A stretch of DNA of 64,000 bases from Acidobacteriota bacterium (GTDB lineage: Bacteria > Acidobacteriota > Thermoanaerobaculia > Multivoradales > J023), in the NCBI GenBank assembly GCA_029263315.1, contig JAJCXR010000046.1, positions 62,001 to 126,000 on the forward strand. Direction: 5' to 3'. Positions 25,042 to 34,661 of the stretch are shown piece after piece. Position numbers and translations under genes: made by a program. Positions within the stretch are counted from its first letter, which is position 1. Each line of letters starts with the position of its first letter. Under the pieces are notes generated by a model. That model saw only the letters and a program-made list of their open reading frames with translations, made no database searches and was not told where the DNA came from.

Positions 25042-27314
25042 TTCATCACCAACCTAAACTTGCGCCCTTTGTCTTCTGATGTCGCTCTACGGCGCAGGTG
25101 ACCACAGTGCCGCCCTGGATCGCAGACTCCGTCCAGGGATAAGGAATCCGAGCCTGTAGGATCCGACGTGCTGTCGGCGGTCGCCGAGGTGGTCGGCTGA
25201 GCAGTTTCGACTCGCAGAGTTATCGAGGAGAGAGTCCAGGTCGCGACCTCGCTGTCTTCGATCTCGACCTGGCCTCGGGTTCCTGGTCGTAGATAGCGGT
25301 CGAGGGCCCGGAAGAGGGGGCTCTGCGGAGTTGAGGCTGCGGAGCGGGTCGGTGCCGTCTCAGCTAGAAGATGCCACGCCACGGGATTCGATTCCTGGGT
25401 CCCGAACACCAGCACTTTGTCCTGCACTCCTAAGGGAGGGCGGCCCTCGAAGATGGCGCGGCGGAAGACATGCTCCTCCCCAGGTTCAAGCTTGACATAC
25501 CAGTCGGAGGGGCGGGCCTCGGACGATGTCCGCCCGGTACGGGGGAAGGCTAGGATGCCGCCGTCGGTGGAAAGGACCAGCCCGCCCACCAGAAGGGGGA
25601 CTGGCGTGTCCGCGGCGAGTCTCACTCGGACATTCCAGCGATGACAGAGCGGCACCACCTGCTCTTCGTTCGGCCCAGCGGGGAGCCAGGGGCCTTCGGC
25701 GCAAACAGTTTGATCGGAAGCTGGAACGAGCTCGACCTGCAACGTTCGGTGGTCTTCGAAATCCCCGCCCCCTTCCCCTTGCAGTGCCAGGAGCGCTTTC
25801 TGGCGTGCATGTCGCCACAGGTCGTCCGCGACCTCTCGGGCGACTGCGACTGCGTCTCCGTCTTCGCCGTAGAGGTTCCGCCTCCGATGCGGTCCCCAGA
25901 GGCCGAGTTGCCCATCCGGGCCCCGAAGCAGCTCAAAATCTCCGGCGGTGGAGGAGAGCTGAATGAGATTGGCCGCTTCGGGGTGCTCTGCCACGGCTTC
26001 CTTGAGGGCCTTCGCGAGCTCGGGAGTGACGCCGCCGGTCTCGGCCCGAGGCCGGATTCGGACCTTCAGCCGCAAGAAGGCGTCGCCTGGGCGCACGAGG
26101 ACGGCCAAGTCGCCCTCCCGAATTTCCGGGCTCTCGGCGCGGCTCGCCACGATCCGAGCGAAGGCTCCGACCCCTGAGCTCCCCTCGGTCTCGACGACCG
26201 CTGTGGCCTTGGCTTGCGCCGGATCTCGGGCGGTGGATTCGTCAACCGCGCCGTCGTAAATGCGCAGCTCGGCTCCTGGTCCCATGCCCGGGAGCGGTGG
26301 CCCACTGAGCTCGAGACTCTCTCCTACGGTTGTAACTTCCCAGGCCAGGGAGCGCCGACGGTGCTCGTTGGCGAAGACGACCGTCTCCAGGTCCCCCTGG
26401 AAATAGGGAATCTGATAGCTGCGGGCGGAAACCAGGGGCCGGATGCGCCGGGCGGCTTGGGCGTATGTGAGAGGACGGTGTCCCTGGGGTGCAAGGGCCA
26501 GGAGGAGGGCGTCGGTGAAGATGCCCCTGGCTCCGGTCTCGAGGGCCGGGGTGCCGTCGGAAGCGGCGGAGAAACTGACGAGGCCGGGGAGGGCATCCGG
26601 TAGCCAGCCGCCGCTTTCGGTCACCGACGGGCTGGAGCGAGCGGCGCTGGCAGCGGCGGGCTGCCAGCGGGCCTGGAAGGTGTTGCCGGCTCGAGTGGCG
26701 GAGCCCGAGCTGCAAGAATCGAGAATGACAGTGATCCGTTCGGTCTGAGCATGGAGGCGGCCGAGCATCGAGTTTAGCTCGTCGTCGAGGAAATCCTCGA
26801 CGCTTCCGGTGCGGGCGTCGTGAAGCAGCAAGGTTTCGTCCCGCTGGTCCGCTTCGTCGCCGTTCTGGTCGGCCGCCTGGGAGCCGTGACCGGCGAAATA
26901 GAGGACGGCGACATCTCCGGTTCTCGCCCGCTGCACTAGGGTCTGCTCGAAGGCCTCCCGAAACCTTTCCGTCGTCGCCTGTCCATCCAGCAGCATGCAG
27001 ACATTGGATTTCGGAAAACCGTATCCTTGTACCTCGTCGGTCAACAGCTGGTAGACCCGCCGAGCGTCCTCCGTCGGCCCTCTGAGATCGGTGAGCCCGG
27101 GGCTTGCGTACTCTCCGACACCGACGATCAGCGCCAGACGACGCATTCCCTCGGTCTCCACAGCATCCACTGCGGGGCAGCGCTCCGGCAGCTCCTTATT
27201 CTGCTGGGAGGCGGTCGGTGTTGGCACCGGTCCACAGCCGGCCAGAAGGAGGAGAAGAAGAGGGACTATGGCGGAAGGGAGTCGGAAGGGCTGGGGCTCG
27301 CTGAGCTTGCTCAT
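25038..27314 (-). CDS. Caspase-family (C14) lipoprotein peptidase
   Basis: From ATG 27314 the product has 758 residues. It begins with a lipoprotein signal (FRLPSAIVPLLLLLLAGC). A caspase-fold domain spans residues 40-290 with the catalytic pair intact: His143 in YFAGHGSQ and Cys201 in ILDSCSSGS. The C-terminal 400 residues are beta-rich, with a DUF4384-like stretch (VPLLVGGLVLSTDGGILAF). ATG overlaps the upstream CHAT gene stop by four bases, and the stop overlaps the next ATG by four. The frame could start at 27347, but the lipobox position favours 27314. It is expected to be anchored in the envelope, acting as a metacaspase-like protease. Confidence 0.88.
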   Translation of the reverse strand: MSKLSEPQPFRLPSAIVPLLLLLLAGCGPVPTPTASQQNKELPERCPAVDAVETEGMRRLALIVGVGEYASPGLTDLRGPTEDARRVYQLLTDEVQGYGFPKSNVCMLLDGQATTERFREAFEQTLVQRARTGDVAVLYFAGHGSQAADQNGDEADQRDETLLLHDARTGSVEDFLDDELNSMLGRLHAQTERITVILDSCSSGSATRAGNTFQARWQPAAASAARSSPSVTESGGWLPDALPGLVSFSAASDGTPALETGARGIFTDALLLALAPQGHRPLTYAQAARRIRPLVSARSYQIPYFQGDLETVVFANEHRRRSLAWEVTTVGESLELSGPPLPGMGPGAELRIYDGAVDESTARDPAQAKATAVVETEGSSGVGAFARIVASRAESPEIREGDLAVLVRPGDAFLRLKVRIRPRAETGGVTPELAKALKEAVAEHPEAANLIQLSSTAGDFELLRGPDGQLGLWGPHRRRNLYGEDGDAVAVAREVADDLWRHARQKALLALQGEGGGDFEDHRTLQVELVPASDQTVCAEGPWLPAGPNEEQVVPLCHRWNVRVRLAADTPVPLLVGGLVLSTDGGILAFPRTGRTSSEARPSDWYVKLEPGEEHVFRRAIFEGRPPLGVQDKVLVFGTQESNPVAWHLLAETAPTRSAASTPQSPLFRALDRYLRPGTRGQVEIEDSEVATWTLSSITLRVETAQPTTSATADSTSDPTGSDSLSLDGVCDPGRHCGHLRRRATSEDKGRKFRLVMK

Positions 27315-29569
27315 TGCCAGTCTCCTGTGAGTTGAAAGCCGGCCCAAAAGATGGGAGCCCCATAGCCGAGATCTGGAGACTCGATAAGCTCGATCTGGGC
27401 GAGGCGAAGGGATTCCGCCTTGGACGTACCGCTCGTCAAGTGGCGATAGAAGCGAATCATCAGCTCAGAGGTCGCCGCGTCGTCGACTTTCCAAAGGGCC
27501 GAGAGGACTGATCGTGCTCCCGCCGCCAGGAATGCTTGATTCAGGCTGGAAGGCCCTTCGCCGCTCCGCTCTTGCCCCAAGGATGTCTCACAGGCCGAGA
27601 GGGTGACCAACTCCGCGGAGGTCTGCATCTCGTCGACGATCTCCCAACCCTCGACGATGCCGTTCTCCTCTCCTTCGGCGAGGGATGCGGGAACGGCGAG
27701 GGCGAGGAACGAATGCTCCGGTTGCTGGCCGTCTACGAAGCCGTGGGCTGCGAAGTGGACGAAAGTTGCGGCCTCGATCTGCTCCTTGGCCGCCCTTTCG
27801 GTGGCCGCTTCGCCCAGGTGGACCCGTGCCGTAAGCCTGTGGTCTTTGAAGATTTCGCCGATCTGCTGTGCTTCCCGGCCGGACCCCGGCAAGGCTGGCA
27901 ACCCCCCGGAAAAGCCCCGTTCGGTCGCTGAACGGACGGCATAAGGCAACGTCCTGGTCGATTCTGCGCCGCCAATGGCGCCATAGGCCGGGTCGCCGAA
28001 TGCCAGCAAAGATCCGCCGAATTCGGCCTTTCGGTTCCCACCTTCTGCATTTCGAGATCGTCGAGCGGCGAGGGCCACGAAGGCCGCCGCAGAAGGAGCA
28101 AGTGAAAACGGCTTGGTCTGGGCCAAGTACTGTTTCGTGGATAGCTCCAAGGCCGCAAAGGGAAGCCTATGTAGGGGACCATCCGGGATGATGAGGAGCC
28201 GGCTGGCCTCTCGGATCTGTAGGTCCGCGGGGGCGAGAAGGGCATCGTAGAGGCGGCGGGAGGCACCATCTCCACCGCTGACGCCCGAATCCGTCACTGC
28301 AGCGACGCCCCGAGACTGACGCAAATTTCTGTCGTCGAGGAAGCTCCCGATTTCTGCCTCGAGAACCTCGATTCCGAGGGGAATCCGGTGCTTCGATGCT
28401 TGGCCGGCAGCGGTGATGACGATCAGGTCCGTATGGTCCCTTGCGGTCATGTAGTAGAGAGCCAGCGTCTCCGGGTCCAGGACCCGTTGCAGTCCGCTAA
28501 GGGTGGTTGGAATGTAGGTTTGCTCGACCGCTTCCCAGGTGGTGTTCAGCACTTGCGCACGCTCCCGCTGCAGCCGCCCCCGTTCCTCGAGGATGGCTGC
28601 AAAGCGTTCGTCGTCGGTGGGAATGCGATCGAGGGCGCGGGTGAGGGCTTGAATCTGGGCCGTCAGGTTGAGAAGAGCAGTATCTGCGTCGGGCGGAGCT
28701 CCCCCGGGCGAAACCCCATCCGCTCCCTGCCACTTAGCCCCGCCGAATTGGTCCGGTTCACCGACGAGGCGTCCGTGACGGCGGATTCGGGTCAGGAGGC
28801 TTAGCTCTCCCGGGCTCGCAGTCGATCGCAGTCTCTCCGCCGTTTCGAGTCCAGCCTTCGACGAGATCTCTAACACGCTGTCGAAGTGCTCATGCCCGCC
28901 CATTCCCGCGGACCAGAATTCCCCCTTAGGCGGAAAACTCCAGTCTCGTTTACCGATGACGGGACGGTCGGAGAAGCGAATCCTCGGCCTTGTTGGAGCC
29001 GAGGGCCCCGGCGCCAGCTCCAGGGAAGGCAGCTCCTCATCCGTCACCTCGCTAAGGGCGACGCGCAATCGATTCAGGGCTCGCTGGGCCTCACCGACGA
29101 AGCCGTCTTTGGGCCCGAAGAGGCCTCTGCCCGTCTCCATGCTCGCCTCCAGCTGGCGCCTCGCCGCGGTGAGCTCGCCTAAACCTCCCAGATGGCGGGT
29201 CAGCTCCACAGGCGGCGTTGCATGGGCCAAGATCGGGGAAGTACGCAGGTCGAGACTGATCAGCTCGTCGAATAGCTCGGCTCCGCTGCCGATATCCCCC
29301 GCGGATGTCCGCAGTCGAATGAGCGTGGCGAGAGCGGTCAAGGTTTCCGGGGCGTCGCTTCCAAGAGTCTTCCGCAAAACGCTGACTTCCTTTTCCTGGG
29401 ATTGCAAAGCCCGTTGAGAGGGGGCCGTAACGTTCTTTTCACCGCCGGCCTCTGGGGGGCTGCCGCAACCGCTCAGAGCTACGGCGGCCCAGATAAGGCC
29501 GATCAGGGCGGTGGGAAGGGTTGCAAAGGTGTTGAGCCTGCAGTGCGGGCTGTAATCTCTTACGTCCAT
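27311..29569 (-). CDS. CHAT-domain lipoprotein peptidase
   Basis: The 752-residue product has a lipoprotein signal (TALIGLIWAAVALSGCGS), a helical segment of about 150 residues that may be degenerate TPR, a long middle region and a C-terminal CHAT protease domain. The catalytic dyad is intact: His609 in FVHFAAHGFVD and Cys660 in VTLSACETSLGQ. The strong GGAGGAG before ATG 29569 sets the start. It is the first certain gene of the CHAT-caspase-YdeI operon. CHAT proteases are caspase relatives used in bacterial conflict and stress systems. The pairing of two caspase-fold lipoproteins suggests a protease relay at the envelope. Confidence 0.88.
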   Translation of the reverse strand: MDVRDYSPHCRLNTFATLPTALIGLIWAAVALSGCGSPPEAGGEKNVTAPSQRALQSQEKEVSVLRKTLGSDAPETLTALATLIRLRTSAGDIGSGAELFDELISLDLRTSPILAHATPPVELTRHLGGLGELTAARRQLEASMETGRGLFGPKDGFVGEAQRALNRLRVALSEVTDEELPSLELAPGPSAPTRPRIRFSDRPVIGKRDWSFPPKGEFWSAGMGGHEHFDSVLEISSKAGLETAERLRSTASPGELSLLTRIRRHGRLVGEPDQFGGAKWQGADGVSPGGAPPDADTALLNLTAQIQALTRALDRIPTDDERFAAILEERGRLQRERAQVLNTTWEAVEQTYIPTTLSGLQRVLDPETLALYYMTARDHTDLIVITAAGQASKHRIPLGIEVLEAEIGSFLDDRNLRQSRGVAAVTDSGVSGGDGASRRLYDALLAPADLQIREASRLLIIPDGPLHRLPFAALELSTKQYLAQTKPFSLAPSAAAFVALAARRSRNAEGGNRKAEFGGSLLAFGDPAYGAIGGAESTRTLPYAVRSATERGFSGGLPALPGSGREAQQIGEIFKDHRLTARVHLGEAATERAAKEQIEAATFVHFAAHGFVDGQQPEHSFLALAVPASLAEGEENGIVEGWEIVDEMQTSAELVTLSACETSLGQERSGEGPSSLNQAFLAAGARSVLSALWKVDDAATSELMIRFYRHLTSGTSKAESLRLAQIELIESPDLGYGAPIFWAGFQLTGDWQ

Positions 29570-29922
29570 CGATAATACTCCTCCGGGGGTAGCCCCAGGT
29601 CTGTCGGGTGCCAGTGCTCAGTGAGCCCATAGGTGGGGAGGGTTGGGCCTACTAAGGGTGAGCCTACTATGCCCGCTCTGATCAGGTTGACCGGCGCCGA
29701 GGTACTGTGTCGAAAACCGGGGGGATTGAACGAGATTCTGGAGCGTGCCAGTGTCACATCATGGATGGAGCTCAGCGGTCCGGGGACCTGCGGGGGCCAA
29801 AACATCGATTCCTCCTTCAGAGCATCCACTGAGATTGGAGAAGAGCTGGCCCGGATAAGCACTTTCCTGGCTTCTACCAAAAAAAGGGAGCTCTCGGCGA
29901 CTCGGAGTGTTTGGACGTTCAC
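29560..29922 (-). CDS. Possible small leader gene before the CHAT gene
   Basis: A 120-codon frame starting with GTG ends ten bases inside the CHAT gene (TAA at 29560-29562). Its end (HWHPTDLGLPPEEYYRW) looks protein-like, and the overlap would couple it to CHAT translation, but the middle is low in order, no family is recognised and the ribosome site is weak. An internal ATG at MFWPPQVPGPL is another start. It may be only untranslated leader. Confidence 0.3.
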   Translation of the reverse strand: MNVQTLRVAESSLFLVEARKVLIRASSSPISVDALKEESMFWPPQVPGPLSSIHDVTLARSRISFNPPGFRHSTSAPVNLIRAGIVGSPLVGPTLPTYGLTEHWHPTDLGLPPEEYYRWT

Positions 29923-30194
29923 TTCCGCTCACTGCAGAGCTGTCATAGACTTTCGACCTAACTCACGACGTTCGAGTGCTTCGCCGGTCGAGAAAAATCG
30001 CCGGATGATCGAGTTGGTTCTAAGCTTGTCCATCGGAGATTGATCCTAATAGATCCTATAGGCGACGGACGAAAATGCCAGCGTGTATTGAGCGGCCCAG
30101 ATGAAACGATGTCAGCAGGCCAGGCCCCCGAAAAGAACCCAGCTCCGGAGTGATCCCAGTATTATTTCTTTGAAGCACTCTCCGGAGGCCCACC

Positions 30195-33100
30195 ATGAGA
30201 ACCGCACGACGGATCCCGCGGACCTGTTGGCTACTTTGCCTGTTGTACTCGCCGTTCGCTGTAGCTGACGAAGCGAGCCTCAGCAATGGGGTAGGGTCAA
30301 GCTCGATCTCGTGGTACCTCTATGGAGGAATGTCGGGGGACTACGACGGCTTGGCGAGAGACTGGTTTCCTGGATCTAAGATATCCGATATCGCTCTGGA
30401 GCCCGTTTCCACGGACATCGAGACCACGACGCAGCTTGGCTTCGGGGGAGTTTATTGCCTCAACGATCGTTTTGCCCTCGACTTCGGCCTGTCCTATGGC
30501 TCCGCGCAGATGAAGAGCACCTTAGCAACCGAAGTGCCAATTTTCGACTCCGGCACGGTGGGCAGTGATTCTCTTCTCCTGGAGCTGGAGAGCGATGTGG
30601 AGGTCTTCGAAGGCAATCTGATCGGTCGCTTCTATCCACGGACGTCCTGCCGGCTCAGGCCTTGGCTGGCGGCAGGGGTGCGAGGGATTTTACTGAGACC
30701 CCAGGATCTGAGGGACGAAGAGCTGTCCTCGTTGCTGGGCAAGCCTGAGAACGTAAGTGCCGTGGAAGGGCTCGCCGGTCTAGGCCTCGACATTCAGCTC
30801 ACGGACCGCTTTGACCTCGGCCTTTCGGCCGAGCATGGGTTCGATACCGGACAGCGCTTCGGCATTCGTCTGGTGCTCAAGGTGGGAACGGGAGGCTGCG
30901 GTGGTCGCTGCCGCAAGCGCCACGACCCCACGTCGGCCGTCGGCGCAGTCGGCGACGGTGATCCCGCCATCGTGCTGGTCCCGTCGGACCCGCCGGGGCA
31001 AACCTCGGAACCCTCTAGCGAGCAGGATCCGGCCTGCGGTCGGTTCCTGCCCGGTGAGGCCACCTTGCCGCACATTATGACGCCCTCGGCGACGGTCCGC
31101 CGTCCGCTGCGCCTCGACCCTGGGGCGCTGCCTGCCGGCGCCCGGGCCTTTTTCCCCGCCTTCGACGGCGACCGTTTTTTTGTCCACTTCCCGAGCCTCG
31201 GGGCGGATCGTCCGCCTAGCGCCCAGGACGCCGCCAGCTTGTTCGACAGGCTGATCGTCCCGACCCTGAGGGCGGTCGGGTTCGAGCCGGGAGCGAGCGC
31301 CTTGCGTATGCCACCGGCCGGGGGTATCGAGGTGCCGGGGGCCGACCTCGCGGCGCTGGCCGAAGCGGTGGCGATCGAAGTGGGTAGCGTTGAGCCAAAG
31401 CCGACAGCGGAGAGGGTCGCATTGCTCGAAACCCTGCTCGGCGAGCGTCCTCCAGACGCCGCCACCGACCTCGCCCTCCAAGGCTCCTTGGGGATGACCT
31501 TCGCCGAGCTCGAGGCCGAGGTGACGCGAAGCGAGACCCTTTATCCGTTCCAGCAGATGCATGACGAAGTCCCGATCGAGCACACCCTGCTCCTGGCGTC
31601 CCTACGGCCGGATGACGGGGCGATGTCGCTGCGCGGCACCTTGATAGGCGACTATCGGATCGCCAATAGCGACATCCTTGGCTCGCCGGTGGTGGCCGCC
31701 CGCCGGTCGATGCGGGCGATCCCGGGAGTCCTCGACATCGAGCTTCCCGCCGCCGGTGACGGGCCGACCCTGGTATTGCTGCCCTACGGCAGCGACGCCG
31801 ACGGCCGCATCCAGCTGCGTTACTCCTACCGCATGATTCTCACCGCACACTTCTGCGGTCAGGGCCTGCCGTTTTTGCTTTGGCTCGATGCGCAAGATGG
31901 CACCTTGCTCAAACTGGAACCGTTGGTCTCTGAGGCGACGGCCGGCGATCCGCCAACCCTCGAAGCCGCCCCGGTCGCCGCCCGGGCCAGGGTCTTCAAT
32001 CGCGATCCAGGTGTCGGCCCCGCCGTGACCTATCTCCACGTCGACCCGGCCCAGGACGGTCACTATGCATTAAAGGACGCTCGCGGACTGAACCGGGTCG
32101 ACTTCGGGGGCAATGGATTCGACGAGCTTGATTTGGCGATCCCGGACGACGCTGAAGACAGCAGTCACGAGCTGGCGAATTTCGACCAGTCTCCGATCAA
32201 CGACGCGAAGCAAGCGTTGTGCGGCGCTGGCAGCAACAAACAATTCCAACAGGTCCATTTCTTCTCGTCTCTGGCGCGCTACCGCCGCTACGCCCTGGCC
32301 CTGGGTTTTGAGCCCTTTTTTTCCCTCGCCTGGCAGCCCCGGGTGGAAGATAAGTATCTCGGCTGCGGAGCCGAATCCAGTATGAGATTTGGCGCTTGCA
32401 ACGGCTACACCGATCCGGCGTGCCCCGACTATTGGGACGGCACCCTGAGCCAAGACAACTGCATGAACTTCGCCCATGACAACACGGTCATCGCCCACGA
32501 AGTTGGGCACAATATGACCTTGAAGTTGACCAACTGGCGCCCATTCGATTGGTGCGAAGCTGAAAAGTGTGCCCTTCCCATCGGCTGGGGCCCGCTGCAC
32601 GATCTGGCGGACTTCTGGTCCGCGCTGCTGGAGTCGACCCACTGCGTCGGCGGTTGGGTGTGCAAGAACATCGGCGGTGTCGACGCCAGCCTGGGTTGCC
32701 GCAGACATTCCGAAAGCTTTAGTTTGCCGCGCCTGCTGGAGCTGCCGGTGCCCTTCGAGCCAAACGCTCCTGGAGATCATTTCCCCGAACACCGGCGTTT
32801 GGCCAGCGACGAGTACGCCGACATGCAGATCGCCGCTGCGGCGCTCTGGGAGTTGCAGCTGGGCATGCGCAGCAAGAACAGCTCGGCCGGTCTGCCGCTA
32901 TTCGCGCCGCGCTTTGCCCGTGCCCTGCGCAAGGGCGGCTTCAACAGGGCCACCCCCGCCTCCACTGACCTGGGGATCTACCAGTACCTCTTCCAGCTCG
33001 AGAATGAGCTTGTCGACGAGTGGCGGGCCGCAGCCGGCCACCTGACCTCCAAGGTGACCGCCGCCTTTGCCCGCGCCGGCATCTTCCTGGTGCCGTACCA

Positions 33101-33668
33101 ATGCCTCGGCTCCGGCCCCACACCCCTCGACCCGGATTCCTGCCCGCCCGGCATCGTCGGCGATGCGGTGATCGATGTCGACGATAACGACCCGGAGGAT
33201 GACTACACCATCCGCGACGTGCGTCATCGGGAAGTCGATTATCTCGAGCTCGGCGGCCCGGCACCGACCTTTCAGATTTGGACCGGCCCCCGCTATCGCT
33301 TCGACGCCACGGGCACCGCGGTGCTCAGCGATTCGGTGCTCAGCGATTCAGTGCTCAGCGATTCGGCGCCCTGCTACCGGGAGCACAGGGTCGAGGTGTC
33401 GACCGACCCCGAATTCTCTACCGGGGCCACCTTCGACAGTGGCTGGCGGTCCGTCCCCGGTGCCGCCTGCTACGCCACCTGGGCTCCCGATCCCGCAATG
33501 TGGGCGACCCTTCAAGCCGCCGGCATGGGAGCGAGGATTTACTATCGGGTCACCACCCGCCATGCCAGGGACGGGCCCGAGCGCATTTCCACCGCACCGG
33601 GCAACGGTCTATGGACGGTGCCGCCGCCCTACGTCGTCTTGACGGCTGACGGAACCTCACGTTTCTGA
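30195..33668 (+). CDS. Outer-membrane beta-barrel fused to zinc metalloprotease
   Basis: The 1157-residue protein has a signal peptide (WLLCLLYSPFAVADE), then a barrel-like domain (residues 25-235) with alternating aromatic strands (SSSISWYLYGGMSGDYDG, LDFGLSYGSAQM, GLGLDIQLTDRFDLGLSAEHGF). A linker (CGGRCRKRHD to EQDPACGRF) leads to a long passenger with a zincin motif, HEVGH at 768-772, in an M36-like context (DNTVIAHEVGHNMT, then a Trp/Cys-rich segment). The tail has beta-sandwich character and a 3x VLSDS tandem. An N-terminal barrel with a C-terminal enzyme is the intimin-like inverse autotransporter order. Substrate and exact family are unknown. Confidence 0.75.
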   Translation: MRTARRIPRTCWLLCLLYSPFAVADEASLSNGVGSSSISWYLYGGMSGDYDGLARDWFPGSKISDIALEPVSTDIETTTQLGFGGVYCLNDRFALDFGLSYGSAQMKSTLATEVPIFDSGTVGSDSLLLELESDVEVFEGNLIGRFYPRTSCRLRPWLAAGVRGILLRPQDLRDEELSSLLGKPENVSAVEGLAGLGLDIQLTDRFDLGLSAEHGFDTGQRFGIRLVLKVGTGGCGGRCRKRHDPTSAVGAVGDGDPAIVLVPSDPPGQTSEPSSEQDPACGRFLPGEATLPHIMTPSATVRRPLRLDPGALPAGARAFFPAFDGDRFFVHFPSLGADRPPSAQDAASLFDRLIVPTLRAVGFEPGASALRMPPAGGIEVPGADLAALAEAVAIEVGSVEPKPTAERVALLETLLGERPPDAATDLALQGSLGMTFAELEAEVTRSETLYPFQQMHDEVPIEHTLLLASLRPDDGAMSLRGTLIGDYRIANSDILGSPVVAARRSMRAIPGVLDIELPAAGDGPTLVLLPYGSDADGRIQLRYSYRMILTAHFCGQGLPFLLWLDAQDGTLLKLEPLVSEATAGDPPTLEAAPVAARARVFNRDPGVGPAVTYLHVDPAQDGHYALKDARGLNRVDFGGNGFDELDLAIPDDAEDSSHELANFDQSPINDAKQALCGAGSNKQFQQVHFFSSLARYRRYALALGFEPFFSLAWQPRVEDKYLGCGAESSMRFGACNGYTDPACPDYWDGTLSQDNCMNFAHDNTVIAHEVGHNMTLKLTNWRPFDWCEAEKCALPIGWGPLHDLADFWSALLESTHCVGGWVCKNIGGVDASLGCRRHSESFSLPRLLELPVPFEPNAPGDHFPEHRRLASDEYADMQIAAAALWELQLGMRSKNSSAGLPLFAPRFARALRKGGFNRATPASTDLGIYQYLFQLENELVDEWRAAAGHLTSKVTAAFARAGIFLVPYQCLGSGPTPLDPDSCPPGIVGDAVIDVDDNDPEDDYTIRDVRHREVDYLELGGPAPTFQIWTGPRYRFDATGTAVLSDSVLSDSVLSDSAPCYREHRVEVSTDPEFSTGATFDSGWRSVPGAACYATWAPDPAMWATLQAAGMGARIYYRVTTRHARDGPERISTAPGNGLWTVPPPYVVLTADGTSRF
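33321..33365 (+). repeat. 15-bp tandem repeat, three copies, in frame
   Basis: GTGCTCAGCGATTCG is repeated three times with one change (last base A in copy 2), encoding VLSDS three times in the barrel-protease fusion. In-frame slippage could change copy number. Confidence 0.85.
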
Positions 33669-33874
33669 AGACCTGCTGCCGGTCAAGCTTCTGACGCGGC
33701 GTGCTCCGGCGCGCCCGACAAAACTATTCACCGCAGGCTGCTAAACAAAATATCCCGGCGTCACTCTTACTGGGGGACGCACACAAAAGCAGTCCACGTG
33801 GCGACCGCTCAGTGCATCAAGAAGGTGTCACAGCAGGCACATAATCTTTCCACGTTATCTTTTAGGAGATCCCG

Positions 33875-34576
33875 ATGGCTCACCAACGCATTTTTCTCAC
33901 CGTCGCTCTACTCACCGCAACATTGGCGTTACCTTCCCTGGCCGCCGCACAATGCAACTCACCCTCCAGCCTCGGATTGTTTTACATGGAGATGGAGCGT
34001 CCGTTCCAGGTCAACACAACGGGTGCGTTTGTCCCCGGTCCAGCGGTCACCATGCTCGGCGCATTTACGCCCAGCACCGATCCGGCCTGCCTCGGAGCGC
34101 ACGAAGCGGTGCTCAAAGTCACGATACCCAACGGCTGTACCGAGGCCAGAGTCTTAATCGAGTATGACGGCATGCCAAAAGGCTGGACGATCAACCTCGG
34201 AGACTCGCCGGAGAACAACGGTTTTGGCGGCGACTCGGGTGGCCCCGAAAGCGAAGCCGAGCTGCAGATCCTCGACGAAACGTTGAGTGTCTATTCGAGT
34301 GCGCTCGCTCCCGGCATTATTGACCTGCTGGCCCAGGAGGACTTGGGGCTCACCGACGGCGCCCTCGAGATCGTGGTCCGCAACCAGTACGTGAGCTGGG
34401 GGCAACCCTTCAGCTTTCTGGACACCACCAACGCGGCTTTGCTGTTTGCCTTGCCCGATGCCGGGGCTGCGACAGCAGAGCAGAATACCTTCTATCTCGG
34501 GGTCAACCGCGTCGTTTCGGGCCCAAGCAGCCGGACCGGCTGCGGCGTGAATCGAGTGCTGGTCAGCTTCCGCTAG
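33875..34576 (+). CDS. Secreted protein of unknown function
   Basis: The 233-residue product has a classic signal peptide (RIFLTVALLTATLALPSLAAAQ). The mature part is beta-rich, with four cysteines (QCNSP, DPACLG, NGCTEA, GCGVN) that could form two disulphides. No enzyme motif or family is recognised. It follows the barrel-protease gene by about 200 bp on the same strand and ends at a strong hairpin. A structural or adhesive role is possible. Confidence 0.65.
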   Translation: MAHQRIFLTVALLTATLALPSLAAAQCNSPSSLGLFYMEMERPFQVNTTGAFVPGPAVTMLGAFTPSTDPACLGAHEAVLKVTIPNGCTEARVLIEYDGMPKGWTINLGDSPENNGFGGDSGGPESEAELQILDETLSVYSSALAPGIIDLLAQEDLGLTDGALEIVVRNQYVSWGQPFSFLDTTNAALLFALPDAGAATAEQNTFYLGVNRVVSGPSSRTGCGVNRVLVSFR

Positions 34577-34584
34577 AACGGGTC

Positions 34585-34618
34585 GTAGCACGGCGGGTCC
34601 AACGGCTCGCCGTGCTAC
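34585..34618. terminator. Hairpin between convergent genes
   Basis: An 11-bp perfect stem (GTAGCACGGCG with CGCCGTGCTAC) closes a 12-base loop. It sits nine bases after the secreted-protein stop and 44 bases after the converging STAND gene's stop, so it can serve both strands. No T-tract follows. Confidence 0.55.
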
Positions 34619-34661
34619 CAGGTCGGGCAACTCCGAGGCCGCCCCTGCACACCTCGGGGTC

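Noticed and set aside
29633..30043. Plus-strand open frame of 136 codons
   Set aside because: No ribosome site, no domain, and it competes with a minus-strand frame that at least couples to the CHAT gene.
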